NCBI GenBank assembly: GCA_028753945.1
Contig: JAPNXP010000014.1
Coordinates: 3,906,001-3,970,000, forward strand
Direction of reading: 5' to 3'
Source: Hexactinellida sp. DTS-2022
Lineage: Eukaryota; Porifera; Hexactinellida
DNA: 64,000 nt
This document shows positions 23,746-36,099 of this stretch, in pieces. The notes under the pieces are model-generated. The model was not told the DNA's origin and did not search any database. It was given only the letters and a program-made list of their open reading frames with translations. Each line of letters starts with the position of its first letter. The first letter of the stretch is position 1. The translations under genes and the position numbers were made by a program.

Positions 23746-26130
23746 TTAAGAACTTATGGACCGTATAACCTGCGATAAAAGAAACGACTGAAGGATTTGT
23801 TGAGAGCATTCAATGGATGATAGATCGCCAATTTCGTCAAGAAAAGGCATTACAACTATTTCATCATCACTAGATGTTTCAGAGGGGGAAGAAAAAGACT
23901 TTACAAATGTCTGATTCGATTGGAAAGAGTCTTCTTGTTGTTGGTCTGCAAACATGTTTAGTATACTAGAAAGTTTAAAACGACTCTCGGTTTCAGGAAT
24001 ATGAAGATAATTAGTTGGTAATTCGAACCCGTCATCATACGGTATAGTCCAAAATGGTGTTCCAACGGGTCAGTTTGCAAAAAGGATGATAATACGTAAG
24101 AAAGCCACAATATTCAATTAGATGGTTAGTTAAGTGGTAAGGCAGTACCTGCGTGTCTAAAACTAGTATACGTTTGCTTACTCAATTTACCCGTTTTGTC
24201 AGGTAAATCCTGCCAAGCATCTAGCCAAAATACTATATGTGTCAAAAATAAATCGTTCATCGTTTAAGATCAAGGGTCTTGAAAGGCTATCGTTTAAACT
24301 GGTCCCTTTCAACGGCGTATTAATATTGAATATTTTCTAAAGAGATTGAAGGATACTTACGAAAGTAGATGTATTGTTACGATACTCCGGACAACGACTT
24401 TTCATTTTGGATTTTAAGAGCAGATAGTGTAAGGACGCTAACAATCTTCAAAAACAATTTGACATTTTTCCTCTCTAAACTAGAAGGAAAACAAGTTTAC
24501 AGTCAAGTGAGGGGCTAGTTTTGCGAAACTGTATCTTTCATATTTGTAGAGAGGCGTACATTTTGAAAGGAAGCAGAATGGACACTAAGGGTTTAACTGC
24601 ATCTATCAATCTCAATATGTTCAAAATTTGGATAGCGAATTGTTTTATCAAAAAAATTCTCATTTAACTAATTATTGCGTATACTTTTCAATATATGGAC
24701 AAAATAAAATGGTAAGGAAGAGAGGTATATTTTCATCAAAAGGGTGGGGTACTCTAGTTTACAGCTTTCCACTAAGAGAAAACAATTTCAACAAGTTTAC
24801 ATTCAATGGGTAGTTATCGGTAGAAATTATTTGGACCTTTATACCACAATGCTCAATATCGATTATACAAGATTTGATAGTGGGAAAGATTTTTTAGCTG
24901 AGATAGATGCACATGGTAACAAACAAGTAAACAAGACCATTCCCTATGCAAACTAGACATCATAATCGCGAATACAGTTCTCGTCGGATCCTCAGGGTTC
25001 AAATTTGGTGCAAATATTTTCCCCCGTTAATATCCAATATTAGATTTAACATGGATTTCTTCCATTTGAATGATTACATTTTCCCTCAGAACTAAAGCAA
25101 GATGTAGTCTGGGTGAGATAAGTGCAAAAATCACTTTCAATCCGAAGGAAGAATACAACTTGTCTAATGTATGGAGATTTGGTAGAGTAATACATTCTAG
25201 ACTCTGAAGATAAATATAACAAGCTGGAGAAATGAGATGAGTCTTAATGGACATAATTTGTGTAATTATATTGTATCTTCGCCTGTCTTTAGGAATAAAT
25301 GTATTATCTAATTGCTGAGGAGAAATTGAAGCTTAGCTAAATCTTAAGAATCATATTGCAGGTCCGTCGATACCCGCTAAATCATCAACAAAGCATTATT
25401 TATCTGGAATATGGTATGAATGTGAGTTCCAACTAGAATCAGAGACAGATTTTAATGAGATTTCATGCAGTATAGATTCAATTTGTCGAATATCATTAAT
25501 TGAATTTACCGAAAGAGGAATACTTTGTCCATGGAACCAGGCGGATACAGATAAAAATTATTTACTTCCAGATATAAATCGACAGAAACAGTCTTATCAA
25601 CCATGTTGGGTTGAATGAACCTAGTATTATGATTATCAGGATACCATACTAACCAATCATCAGGTAATGCAATCAAGATTAACTTAGCTTTTAGATCCTG
25701 TAAATTTCAGATGACGTACTTATGTTTCTCCTCACTAACAGATAGTAAGCTAAGCTGTAGTGTCTGATTCATCAATTCTTCTTCTTTTGCGTAATAAGAC
25801 AAGCGAGTCCGTTAGATTGTTGTGGTTGTAGAATAGTAGTATGGACAAGCAGGATGTAAGCAGGGAACTACGTGGGCTCTCAACTTGGGCTTGGCACGAG
25901 GTATTTCAATGAAAGTTCCGTCTCCATTGAGATCATTGTGAGAAACTTCGACAAATTCTTCTCGAAAATGCATAACTCATACGTTAACTACCTTGAGGTT
26001 ATCAATATTCTCTCGGTGAAGAGCCCGTACCCAAGCTTTAGTTCTGGTGGATGTTCAGGCATCCTGAATATAGGCAATCTATGATATGGGCTGTAGTTAC
26101 TTCTGCAACGTGGGCTGAGCAACTGCTGGG
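23746..26130 (-). pseudogene. THAP/P-element-like transposase relic
   Basis: Minus-strand blocks in order. 26130-25830: THAP zinc domain with SPRCRSNYSPYHRLPIF, MPEHP, AWVRALHRENID, MHF and a GDGTFIEIPRAKPKLRAH stretch; the third zinc Cys before 'VMHF' is a TGA stop. 25700-25500: DDWLVWYPDNHNTR and PPGSMDKVFLFR. 25254-25027: LITLP-type region and QMEEIHVKSNIGY, the first catalytic acidic block (Asp replaced by Glu here). 24440-24230: FNIFNINTPLKGTSLNDSL. 24110-23950: YVLSSFLQTDPLEHHFGLYR. 23955-23746: the C-terminal region. Many stops and frame changes. The family (THAP9 and Drosophila P) is a GTP-using cut-and-paste transposase. No terminal repeats were found for this copy. Confidence 0.75.
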
Positions 26131-26415
26131 CATAATGTAACTATAAACGAATATATTAGTTAGAAGTGAATAGGAACAGTAAGTGGACAAGAAAATGACA
26201 AAATAAATAAAAAGGGAGGCTAATAATATAATCAGTAAAATAAAAACTTAGTTTTTAGTGGGATAATTGTTACAAAAAAATGTGGTTCATTATAAATAGA
26301 AATATGGGATAAAATATTGTGGTTGGATAAATATTACCATCTATTTAGTATTAGTGCATCCATAGTCCATAATTTCAAGGTTACTGTTAGGCCTTATATA
26401 GAGTAGGCTATGATA

Positions 26416-26731
26416 CAGTCAACTTCCGTTATAACGAAGTGCTCGGGACCGTAGGTTTCATTTCGTTATAAGCGGAGTTCGATCTTTAAAGAATCCATTA
26501 CATGTTGAATTTCGTTATAACCTGAGTTCGTTATAAGCAGAATTTGTTATAACCGGAGTAAAATCAATAATTTAGAGGCTACATGGAGTTTAAATAACTT
26601 CGTTATATGCCGAATTTCGTTATATCCATTTCGTTGTAACCGAAATTTATACGCATAATGTAAAAATATATAAGGATTTCCGGACCACAGGCACTTCGTT
26701 ATATCCGACTTGGTTATAACGGGAGTTAATG
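26416..26731. mobile_element. TA-flanked MITE, 316 bp
   Basis: Ends CAGTCAACTTCCGTTATAAC and GGTTATAACGGGAGTTAATG with TA on both sides (26414-26415, 26732-26733). TTCGTTATAA recurs many times inside. Tigger/pogo-like by its ends. Related in style to 61703-61923. Confidence 0.78.
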
Positions 26732-26733
26732 TA

Positions 26734-27562
26734 CATTGCATTCTTGAACGTATTTGTTCAGAGGAAGCAATCGAAGTGTGCAATAAATTAATTCGACGAT
26801 ACAGAAAACTTTATCAAGAAAGATTCATTTTTCAAAATAATAAGGATGTATTCACCTGTACAAATAGCTCATATTGGATTCAGAAGTGTAATATTGCAAT
26901 ATAATTGCTTAATTCGAGGAAGATAAAGTAGTCCCATCCCTGCTTTCAATGCAAAATCTAGTTAATTTGTGTTTGAATATTATATTAATTATGACGGCAT
27001 AATTAATATAATGACCCAACTAGTGTTTTAATTACTATTTAATTATTTTCTCCTATTTGATGAATATATGTCGATAAATTATTATCAATATGGGATTTAT
27101 CTGTCATATATATACCTATAGTATTTCTATGAATAGATATAATATGGCCTGATTAATATTTTCACTAAATTAGTTTCTCGACTATGGGAACATCAAAATG
27201 ACAACCGTCGCAGAGTAGTGGTGTAATGTATATAGTTTATAATTCAAGGTATCTATATAGGCTCGATATATAAATAAACTAGAAAAAACTGCACTACGCT
27301 GCACTGTAAGTTTGGCTACTTTGAATATATATGGACCACCTGTCCGGATATTAATACTTGACAATTTTTTAGATAATATAACTGGGCTAAAATTATTCTG
27401 CCCTATGCAATTAGCATAGGGCAGATTAATGCCTATTCCAAATATCAGGAAACTTATTGTCATATCTCATTGAGAAATCACGAAATATCTTGAGTCTAAA
27501 TATGAAAACAACAAATCATCATAATGTATATTGTATGAACGCCTTTGTAAATTATATACTAA
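26734..27562. other. No gene recognised
   Basis: AT-rich; frames at 26710-26904 (+) and 27182-27463 (-) show no domains. A short inverted pair, TATTATATTAATTATG and CATAATTAATATAATG, lies near 26980-27013. Confidence 0.35.
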
Positions 27563-28042
27563 CTAGCGCGCTTCGCTTGTTAGGTCGCTTCGCGGCAGAA
27601 CAGAACCACACACACCAAACGCTTCGCGGTTGATGTGTGGTTTACATACTTCTAACTTTGATTATAAAGCGCAAATAGCCTAAATAGTCAAATTTAACAA
27701 TGTGTAATTTAGTGATTACGTCATCATGCGATAATGAGTAAGCATATTGGTGATCTGGTGTGACCAACGTGTCCGCATCATTAATGTACATGTTCTATTA
27801 AATTTTCACTCTTATAAGTTATAGGGCGAATTGTGTGCGATTGAGTGAATTTTCATGTTTCTCGAAATGTGACAATGACGTCATAACTTGTCGAGGTGTG
27901 CGAAATTTTGAGTTGAAACCACAACTTGTTGACGGTGGCCAAAAGTACCCCTATATGCCAAAAATCAGATTTGGAAACCGTCCTGACTCCAGTTTCTTCA
28001 ATCAACTCGGAACAGTTTACCCCTTGTGTTTTAATAGTATTG
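27563..28042 (-). mobile_element. Helitron (minus), uninterrupted relative
   Basis: The 3' end (minus) is GCGAAGCGCGCTAG at 27563 followed by T. The 5' end near 28042 reads ACTATTAAAACACAAGG but its first bases are altered. It shares the CGGACACGTTGGTC and ATCGCATGATGACGTAATC blocks with the split copy at 19269-21621 and preserves the target sequence hit by the hAT insertion there. Confidence 0.75.
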
Positions 28043-28310
28043 CAATATTGATGTTGCAGCGTTATCGCGTTAACGCGTTCACACCGGTTTCATTGGTGCG
28101 AGCGCGTTCACACTGCTCATTTTGTTGTGAACGCGTACCTATTGATTTCAACGGATTGTGGTTAAATTATATAAAGTTTTATCTATCAATTTATTTATTT
28201 CATCATGTTTGCTGGATTGTATTATAATAAGGAAATTTAAACTGTATTTGCAGTTGGGATATAATAGGCCGGTTCCTGGTTATATACTAACACACTTTCC
28301 CTATTTATAA

Positions 28311-29000
28311 CCCGAACCGTGACCTACGTTATATAAGGCCTATGCACCAACTTTGTGAAGCTAGTACTGATCTATCCGCAATAGGTAACTTCCTATTCAT
28401 TGATAATACATTAAATATGCCTAACTACAATAATTTTTGAGATAATGAGATAATTAGCACTTAATTCCTTATGAGGTAATACACTCATTATCTCAAAAAT
28501 TATTGTAGTTAGGCATATATAATGTATTAACAATGAATAGGAAGTTACCTATTGCGGATCGATAAGTACTAGCCTAGTTTACATAAAATCGATAGTTTTT
28601 AAGTTATGGCTCATTTAGGAAATATACATATCCATGGCAACCGAGGAATGTGTCAACATTCCATTTATAATTTCAATATATTTCTTTTAACAAGTCCTGG
28701 GCATCATCATGTTCAAATCTTGAACATTTATAACATGTCTAACTATGTTAAAAGCAGGCTATAAAAACACCATAATACCCACCAAAAATAGCGATTACGT
28801 AAACAAATGATGACATAGCTCAATTCTGAAAGGTGCTATGTATACCTTGATACCATGTTCCTATATAGTTATAGAACATTTATGAGGTCTATCACTACTA
28901 GTTATTTAGATAACGATAAATAACCTATTTATCAATAGCCTTCCTTTAATCCATGGTCCAGTTTCACAAAGTTGGTGCATAGGTAACGTAGGTCACGCCC
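28311..29000. mobile_element. Fold-back element, ~690 bp
   Basis: Inverted ends CGTGACCTACGTTATATAAGG and GTAACGTAGGTCACG, then CACCAACTTTGTGAA with TTCACAAAGTTGGTG. The centre (28436-28510) is the palindrome GAGATAATGAG...CTCATTATCTC. One arm carries an extra block (GTGCTATGTATACCTTG) that the other lacks. Same family as 33405-34488 and 4028-4625. No coding. Confidence 0.75.
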
Positions 29001-29597
29001 AAAATAACTAACTATGTTTATACACATGGTGATAGCTGAGTTATAAGCATGGTTATGATTTGTATAACCTGATCCAGGTTATAATGTTGAAAACAAAAAG
29101 GCTTGACTACAAATTTCTTATTTACAAGTCTATTCTAGTAATAATCTTCTTCATTTTGTTGACAAAAGTTGTAAACAAATTGATGAAATAGAAAACATTG
29201 ACTAGCTAGCTATCAACGGGTATAATGTAAACAGTATGTTACGTGTAATTACAAATTTAGTAACTATAAAGGTAGCGATTGTGCTAATTAAATAAGGCGA
29301 GACCGGATGGTGTTTGCGTGCTACATAGCGAAGTGACCGAGATCGAAAGGGTTGTTTTATTCACACTTCAATGGATAAAACAGACTACATAATATCTGAA
29401 AATAGTCAAGTCCCAAGGGGCTATTAGTTAACAGGTGGGAACTGATTTCTTGAAATTACACCGATAAATTAACACAATTTGTAGATATATTACTACAGCT
29501 TAGTGAGGAAGGCTAAGTAAAATTAAACTTATTGAAACAAGTGCGACCCTCATGGCACTTGGAGTTACAGTTTCTAGAGGACTTCTTGCAAGGACAC
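29001..29597. other. Possible 3' flank of integrase relic
   Basis: No recognised gene. At 29298-29345 GCGAGACCGGATGG and GAAGTGACCGAGATCGAAAGG resemble the GC-rich tail of Helitron-like ends (compare 32330-32357). Confidence 0.3.
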
Positions 29598-30971
29598 CTA
29601 AGAGTTCTGCAATGAACACCTGCATGCTGATCCAGATGATATGCCAAAAGAATCACTTTGCATTGCCTGAGTTTGTGTGATAGTAACATCTGGAATAGAA
29701 TTACAGCTTAAGAGATTGGTGTGGCACAATTCAAATTGGTTTCTTGGATAACCAACAGAAAGTGTACCTTGCGAGGTAAATACCCTATATGTTATCTCTC
29801 CCTTTTCGGTAATGCAACCTAACACATTCCTTCGGCCGAGAGAATTGACTTTGTCAGGATGTGCGATGGGAATTAAAACAGTATCGCCAAATTCTGCTTG
29901 CACATTTTTAAAGCTGGTGTTTAGCAGCCTTTCTTGTAACCTTTCTTGATTCCGTTTGATACCAGCACGCATGGAATCGAAAGGTATTCTCCTTTCAGCT
30001 AGGTCACATGCTGGACAAACAACAGAGCTGCCATAACCTTCTTCGCCTTCCAGTCTTTCCCAAATAGAGTGGATATAATGATGACAGCGAGGACACGAAT
30101 GAGCTCCTGAAGTAAGTAGACCATAAGCAACACAGTTCATAGTTGTATCGGAGGCAACACTTCTCATCTCACTCGAAAGTTCAGAAGAGAATCTGTTGTA
30201 ATCACTGGGATCAAGATTAATCATGTTCTCTAAAATTATCTGGTTCCAAATGGTGGTGGTAGGGAAATATCGTCATGGTACTGATCGACGAGAGGTGGAA
30301 ACTTAGATGGTGGAGACGGAGGTAGATCATTATCAGAATGGGAAATGTCGGATAAAATTAATTCCTCTGCATCTTCTACCAGTATGTCCCGACTCCCGAA
30401 TATCATTTTGGTAGCTATTGAGGTCTTATTCAGAGTTTATTTGGTCCCAATATTCATGAGGAAATCCAAAGTGTGCGAGGCCGAACGATGGTTTCTTATT
30501 ATACACTGCCTCATAAGGAGTCATCCTGATGCTAGTGTGATAGCTGATGTTCTTGTGCAACTGAACCCACCTGAGGTGTTTGACCCAACACTCATCATTG
30601 GAATTATCGTGCATAGTCGTAAATAGAGCGTCCTTGATGTCACGATTCGCTCTTTCCACTGCTCCTTGTGACTCAGGATGACGAGGCTTTCCATGGATGA
30701 TCTTTTATGTCGGCCATTTCTGTGTTAGTGCAGAGAACAATAGTTCATTCTTGAACTCTCTTCCATTATCCGAATGGAAAATATGAGGAAGACCAACATC
30801 ACAAAATATATCTAATAAAACATCTGCAACTTCTTCGGCACATTTGCGTTTAAGTGGAGATATATTGACCTTCTTAGTAAAGTGGTCCAGATACACTAAG
30901 ATGTATTTGTACGGCGTCACGCCATCAGGGGAGAGATTTGCTTGCAAATTCATATCACTCATGTCTATCAA
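29598..30971 (-). pseudogene. KRBA2-like DDE integrase relic
   Basis: Minus strand, one main frame. IDMSDMNLQ carries the first catalytic Asp. PYKYILVYLDHFTK is followed by LPHIFHSDNGREFKN (second Asp) and HGKPRHPESQGAVERANRD (catalytic Glu), then SIRMTPYEAVYNKKP. After a frame slip come LSDISHSDNDLPPSPP-type acidic text and, from 30224, a Cys/His block CPRCHHYIHSIWE...VVCPACD and VFTSQGTLSVGYPRNQFEL. The DDE spacing and zinc tail resemble KRAB-A-domain-2 and Gypsy/Ginger-type integrases. A TAA at 30703-30705 and a second in-frame stop near 30426 break it. No reverse transcriptase is adjacent. Whether it came from an LTR element or a Ginger-like DNA transposon is open. Confidence 0.75.
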
Positions 30972-31794
30972 ATCAACCTGACCACGACAGTGATAATTAG
31001 TGGAGACAATCAGCTTTACAACAATGGACTTGAGCGATTTCTAGGACTTTCTTTAAGGTAGCAGTTTGAACAAGTTTTCACGAATAAGCCACATATCTAT
31101 TCAGTCACTCCGTAAAACTCTTGAGATGCTCTCTTATATAGTCTAGTCCTGCCTGTGTAGTCAGCTTCAGCCGTTCGAGTGTATCAAACAGCTCGTCTGT
31201 TTACAGAACTCGTCTCGCTGGTTTGTCTCCATTGCCACACAAGTACATAATCTCAGCCCCATGATGAGTATTTATCTTGAACCTCTCCTGTACGCGTTGC
31301 ATCCGAACAATCTCTCTCTTAGGGCCAGGGGGGCGCCAAGGGGCTCCATGGCTCCCCTTGTGAAAATATTGGAGTCCCCTTAGGGAGCGCCATCTTTCAA
31401 TTAATTCAACATCAAAATTTCATAAACATCAATTTTGATTAAGATAACAAACAGATTTATAATATCTTTAGGGCAGCTAACAATTGACTAAAAGAAGTCA
31501 CGGCCCTGGGTGTTTGAACAATCATAACAACCATACAGTGTATTATACAGCTATTTATAAATACGCTCCTAATCCTGGTCTGATCCCATTTTCATACGCC
31601 TAAATCGCAAATTTATGTTACGGTATCGGAGAGGATTCCAAATTTTCACGCTCCTAAATTCTAATTTTCCAAAAGTCATGCTCCAAAAGGAGCGTCTCGC
31701 GGCTCTGGATAACTCGTTGCAACCATATAATATATAACTTTATCAACCAACTTCTACCAATGTATTCACTGACATAATTTTAAATAATGTCACA
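30972..31794. other. Low-information stretch, possible hAT-like remnant
   Basis: CAGGGGGGCGCCAAGGGGCTCC-like text near 31329 and CCAAAAGGAGCGTCTCGCGG near 31690 are GC-rich and look like diverged element ends, but no matching target duplication could be found. No gene. Confidence 0.3.
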
Positions 31795-32357
31795 ACTATA
31801 TTATTAAAACTCGATTGTGTGTGTTCTTGTGTTTGTTTGTCCGGATTGTATTAAAGTGATGGGGGAATAGAAACCACATTTATAATTGAGATATAACTAA
31901 GTTCCAACTGTTATAATAGGTAAACAAATGTTATAATACGTAAACAAATTAATGAAAATTCAAAATCAACCTAGAAGTTTGCTTTAAACGGATTTTATTG
32001 GTAAACAAGTATACTGTACACGAATTTCGCATTTAAACATTTCAAATATGAATATTTCTTGTTGTTGTGTAAACTAGGTAAACAAATTAACTAAAATTCA
32101 AATTCAAGCTAGAAGTTTTCTTTCAACTGGGATTATAGGTAAACGGGTATGCTGAACACGGATTTCGCATTTATACATTTATAATATGAAAAACAAGTTA
32201 AAACTATGAAATCTTATAAAGGTATGTATATAATGTCCCTTTCTACAATTTTCCAAGACAGAAATGGCAGGAGTAAGGCCGCACAGCGGCCTTTAACTTG
32301 AGATGCGTACCACCGGTCCGTCCCAAAGCGACCGAGACCGAAGGACTCGTTATAGAT
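31795..32357 (+). mobile_element. Helitron-like element, second family
   Basis: Starts TATATTATTAAAACTCGATT and shares about 150 bp of its 5' region with 48177 onward (GTTTGTCCGGATTGTATT). A candidate 3' tail is AAGCGACCGAGACCGAAGG followed by ACTCGTTAT near 32357, but no CTRR end is clear, so the right boundary is tentative. A repeated block, AGGTAAACAAATTAA...CACGAATTTCGCATTTA, occurs twice at about 31916-32180. Confidence 0.5.
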
Positions 32358-32872
32358 AAAATGTGGAGCCCCGTGGCGGCCCCAGATCGCCAAGGCTGGC
32401 GCCGCCCCTGCTTAGGGCCGAGAAGCCTTGGGGCAAGTAGGAAGGCAATTTTGTTGTTGATATCAGTCGAACTGAATATTTCAGAGGACGGATCCTTCGT
32501 CAAAGAGTCAAAGAGAGGAAATCAACTCTGGATATGTTAGTTGACCTAGAAGGCAGATCCTAATGTAAGCTAGCAATAATTATTCCTTTATAATTGCTAC
32601 GGCTATTTATGCACTTTTTAATGTTTATACACCCGACGAAAGCACCTGACTTTTAACATAACTGTCAACAACATATACAGTACAAAAAAGATAAAACAAA
32701 TTCAAGATGACAATATCCATTTATATAACCTCTTAGATCTTTCTAAAGAAGTTTTCCCGGTGGACGGACATCTACGAACATCGGATTATGTTTCAAAGTT
32801 TTATACGGAGTGGTAGTTACTACCTAGTTCAAATATTTATATTCTATTTTTAGAGTGAATATAAGTAGTATA

Positions 32873-33029
32873 CAATGGAAGCCGCTTAACCGGGACGCCT
32901 CGGAAGTAGGCATTTAGTCCTGTTTATCCGGTTCTCCCGATCAACCGATATACATTATACTATTTGATACAAATTGGTTTCCAAAGCCTTGTCCCGATTA
33001 ACCGACTCCCGATTAAGCGGCTTCCACTG
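32873..33029. mobile_element. MITE, 157 bp
   Basis: Ends CAATGGAAGCCGCTTAACC and GATTAAGCGGCTTCCACTG; TA on the left, CA on the right. TCCCGATTAACCGA repeats inside. Pogo/Tigger-like ends. Confidence 0.7.
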
Positions 33030-33163
33030 CATAATGTCATTGAACTTCCTTTCTAGGCAATATAATTTCTTGAGAATAAGCTGAAAGATATTCTAGTAGA
33101 TGTCTCAATATTTGGATTATTTCACTTATCCTCTGAGGCGATTATTTCTAACTCCAGTATTGA

Positions 33164-33358
33164 GTGGCAGAAGAACAAATGCGTTCTATTAGAAATTACA
33201 CTATCACGAATATTGAACAGCAATCAAGCCTAAATGGGCAAAAACAAGAAGATTTTAAACAAAGAATGTGCGATGACATCGTCGGTGATGGGAATTGCTT
33301 ATTTAGATGTATTTCTAAGGTTATATTAGTGGAAGTGAAGAATACCACGTTAAGTTGA
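33164..33358 (+). pseudogene. OTU cysteine-protease fragment
   Basis: The 64-residue frame contains DDIVGDGNCLFRCISKVI, the OTU active-site segment with catalytic Asp and Cys (GDGNCLFR). The protein stops shortly after, without the helices or the C-terminal His that complete the catalytic triad. OTU domains cleave ubiquitin linkages and also occur in transposon proteins. Compare the fuller OTU at 62269-62952. It is a fragment, either an exon or a relic; the following sequence did not give the rest. Confidence 0.65.
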
Positions 33359-33404
33359 GTGGGGAGATTTTCTGCTATTTAATTAATCAAGTGAGAAAAA
33401 CTAT

Positions 33405-34488
33405 GGGCGTGACCTTCGATATATAAGGCCTGAGTGCTAAGCGAAAAATTGTGTTCTGTGGATTATTAAAAGTGCATTGAAAATTTAGAATTGATCTTTA
33501 TTCCAAAATTTAGCAATGATGAGCTGAAAAGTGTATCATAAGTTATAAATATATAGGAATATGGTATCCAGGTGTACATAGCACCCTCCAGAATTGTGAT
33601 ATGTCATCATCTGATGACGTTATGGTAATTTTGGTTGCGAATTATCTTGTTTTTCTAGCATACTTTAACATAGCTAAACGCATTATAAATGTTCTAAATT
33701 GGAACATGGTTATACCCAGAAGTGGTAGAATAAAATATATCGAAATTATAAATCGAATGTTACACATTCCTCGGTTTCCATGGAGAATGTATATTTCCTA
33801 AAATGTGCCATTACTCAAAAAATATGATTCTTATGTAAACTAGGCTGGTACTGATCTGTCCGGAATAGGTAACTTCCTATTCATTGATAATACATTTTCT
33901 ATGCCTAACTTCAATAATCTTTGAGATAATGAGTGCATTACCATATAAAGAATTAAGTGCTAATGATCTCATTATCTCAAAGATTATTGAAGTTAGGCCT
34001 ATAAAATGTATTATCAATGAATAAGAAGTTACCAATTTCGGATAGATCAGTACTAGCATAGTTTACATAAAGAAGTAGTTTTTGAGTTTTGGCTCATTTT
34101 AGAAAATATACATTTCCCTGGCAACCGAGGAATGGGTTAACATTCCATTTATAATTCCGTTATATTTCATTCAACTAGTTATGGACATCCTCATGTTACA
34201 ATTTTGAACATTTATAACGCGCTTAACTATGTTAAAAGCAGGCTATAAAAACACGATAATTCCCACGAAAATAGCGATTACGTAATCAAATGGTGATATA
34301 TCACAATTCTAAAGGGTGTTATGTATGCCCTGATATCATGTTCCTAACTTCCTATACAATTATAATGCATTTCTCAGGTCTGTCATTGCTAGCTATTGAG
34401 ATAAAGATATGTAAGCTAATAATCAATGGCCTTTTAGTAATCCATGGTTCGGAGTACTAGTTAGGCCTTATATAACGAATGTCACGGT
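33405..34488. mobile_element. Fold-back element, near-complete ~1.08 kb palindrome
   Basis: Left end GGGCGTGACCTTCGATATAT; right end ATATAACGAATGTCACGGTT. The two halves are inverse copies of each other around 33935-33950 (core GATAATGAG...CTCATTATC). Arms carry ATGATATCAGGGCATAC/GTATCCAGGTGTACATAG and AGGAAGTTACCAATTTCGG blocks. No coding content. The most symmetrical member of the family. Confidence 0.75.
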
Positions 34489-34765
34489 TTAGTGGATATT
34501 CTTGAGAAAATAAGCTTGACATAATTTTTTTATGATTTTTTGCAATTTGTGTGGAACGTGCGTATGTGGGGCGATGTGGAACTAATGGCTATTTCAGCAA
34601 TATTAGTAGAGTGCGATGTCTATGTAACTAATCGCTACAATTAAACAGGTAATTCTTTTGAGGTATAAGGCCGCGAATTAGATCATCAGATAATTCAAGA
34701 ACGAATGCGATCAACTCTATAACATCTCAAATTTTGACTCTCATTATGCTCTCATTATGCACCAG

Positions 34766-35055
34766 CAGTGGGGCGCGCGGGGGAGGGGAACTCGCTTGTC
34801 TAATTTAGGAGTACTTAATGTTACTGCGGAAATGCTATGCGCCCTGGCAGGGAGTCCATATTTAGCCGTTTTGCTAAGATGCCCCACCGTATACTATTAT
34901 AGGACAGATTATTTAACTAAGTTAGTTATTAAAATTATCGATTTTGGTTTGAATGTGAATTTTTGGAATGTTTACAACAATTGGGTTTGCCCCTCCAGTG
35001 CATTGGTCCGCCCCCTTTCGCCTCCCCCAAGGGGGCTGTGCTGGCGCCGCCCCTA
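34766..35055. mobile_element. hAT-type MITE, 290 bp
   Basis: Ends CAGTGGGGCGCGCGG and GGCGCCGCCCCTA. Octamers TGCACCAG (34758-34765) and TGCGCCAG (35056-35063) match 7/8. GC-rich ends against an AT-rich interior. The plus frame 34757-35137 spans it and is not credited as a gene. Confidence 0.65.
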
Positions 35056-35177
35056 TGCGCCAGTGTGTAAAATGAACACAGCACCACGAAAACCTACTTT
35101 GCTAAGTCGACAGTTTTCAAGAAGCAGTTTTATGTGAATATTTTCTTTTTTTGTACGTAGTATTTACTATATAACTA

Positions 35178-35581
35178 CAGTGGAACTCGCTTAGTACGTA
35201 CTCTCGGATATTACGTACTGTTCTCTAATAACCGATTTTCCCTCCTATCTGATCCATTATAAATGATTCGGTTAATACGTACTCGGATAAGACGTACCAA
35301 TTTATATTCCCAATTAAATAAAATGTATGTGTTTTAATTCGGTTAGTACTATCAGCAGAACTCAGGTATTATTTGGTTTAAATGAGTAGGTGACAACTAA
35401 AATACTTTAATCATATCGTTAAGTAGTATGTTATATACTTGTATACCATACGTCGATTCACATCATTGAACAAGTCATTATTTCGACTTGTGGATTATGC
35501 ATACGGAATTACGGATAAGACGTACCTCGGTTAGTACGTACTTTTTCTCCCAAGGTGGTACGTCTTGACCGAGTTCTACTG
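35178..35581. mobile_element. Pogo-like MITE, 404 bp
   Basis: Ends CAGTGGAACTCGCTTAGTAC and TTGACCGAGTTCTACTG; TA on the left. Internal GGATAAGACGTACC and GTTAGTACGTAC repeats. The same family lies in inverse orientation at 47282-47711. Confidence 0.75.
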
Positions 35582-36099
35582 AAATGTAAGACATATTTTA
35601 GAATATTTTTCATTTATACTAGTACGTATATACATTGTTAATAAAATTGTATTGAATTAATGTGTATTAAATATTATTAAATTAAAATCACTTCCAAAAA
35701 GGATAATAATACTGTATGTTGAACCAGGGACTTCTTTAATATAGGGACTGTACACTTCGTTTACGGTAAATTAGCGTAGGCCGTGAACTACGCTATACAG
35801 GACTGTTCACTAGTTTGGAACATGGATTGTTTGAAGTCTGAATACACCAATATTGAAATAGTTTTGACCCAACTGTATACCCATAATCAAGCATTAGAAC
35901 ATGCCTAAAATGTTAAGTTGATCTCATTTTATTAATTTCAATAACTTTAGAGAAATTTGTATGTTAATAATGATACTTGACATATTATGGGAGGAGTATC
36001 AAACCTAATATAATTTATTCCTAAAGAGATAAACTAGAATCTAGATTGATTTGAACTTTTTAATTTTCCGTGTATCATCATTGTTTCTTTGAGAAGAGT

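Noticed and set aside
24125-24165. tRNA-like A-box (GGTTAGTTAAGTGGTAAGGC)
   Set aside because: No B-box (GGTTCGANNCC) at a fitting distance and no cloverleaf; it lies inside the P-like relic.
27835-28227. 130-residue plus-strand frame
   Set aside because: It runs across and beyond a minus-strand Helitron, with low-complexity hydrophobic text at the end.
32243-32540. Overlapping frames on both strands in a GC-rich island
   Set aside because: They overlap the Helitron-like tail; no recognised domain and no reason to prefer one strand.
34757-35137. 126-residue plus-strand frame
   Set aside because: It spans a GC-rich hAT-type MITE with a target duplication; no domain and compositionally like element DNA.
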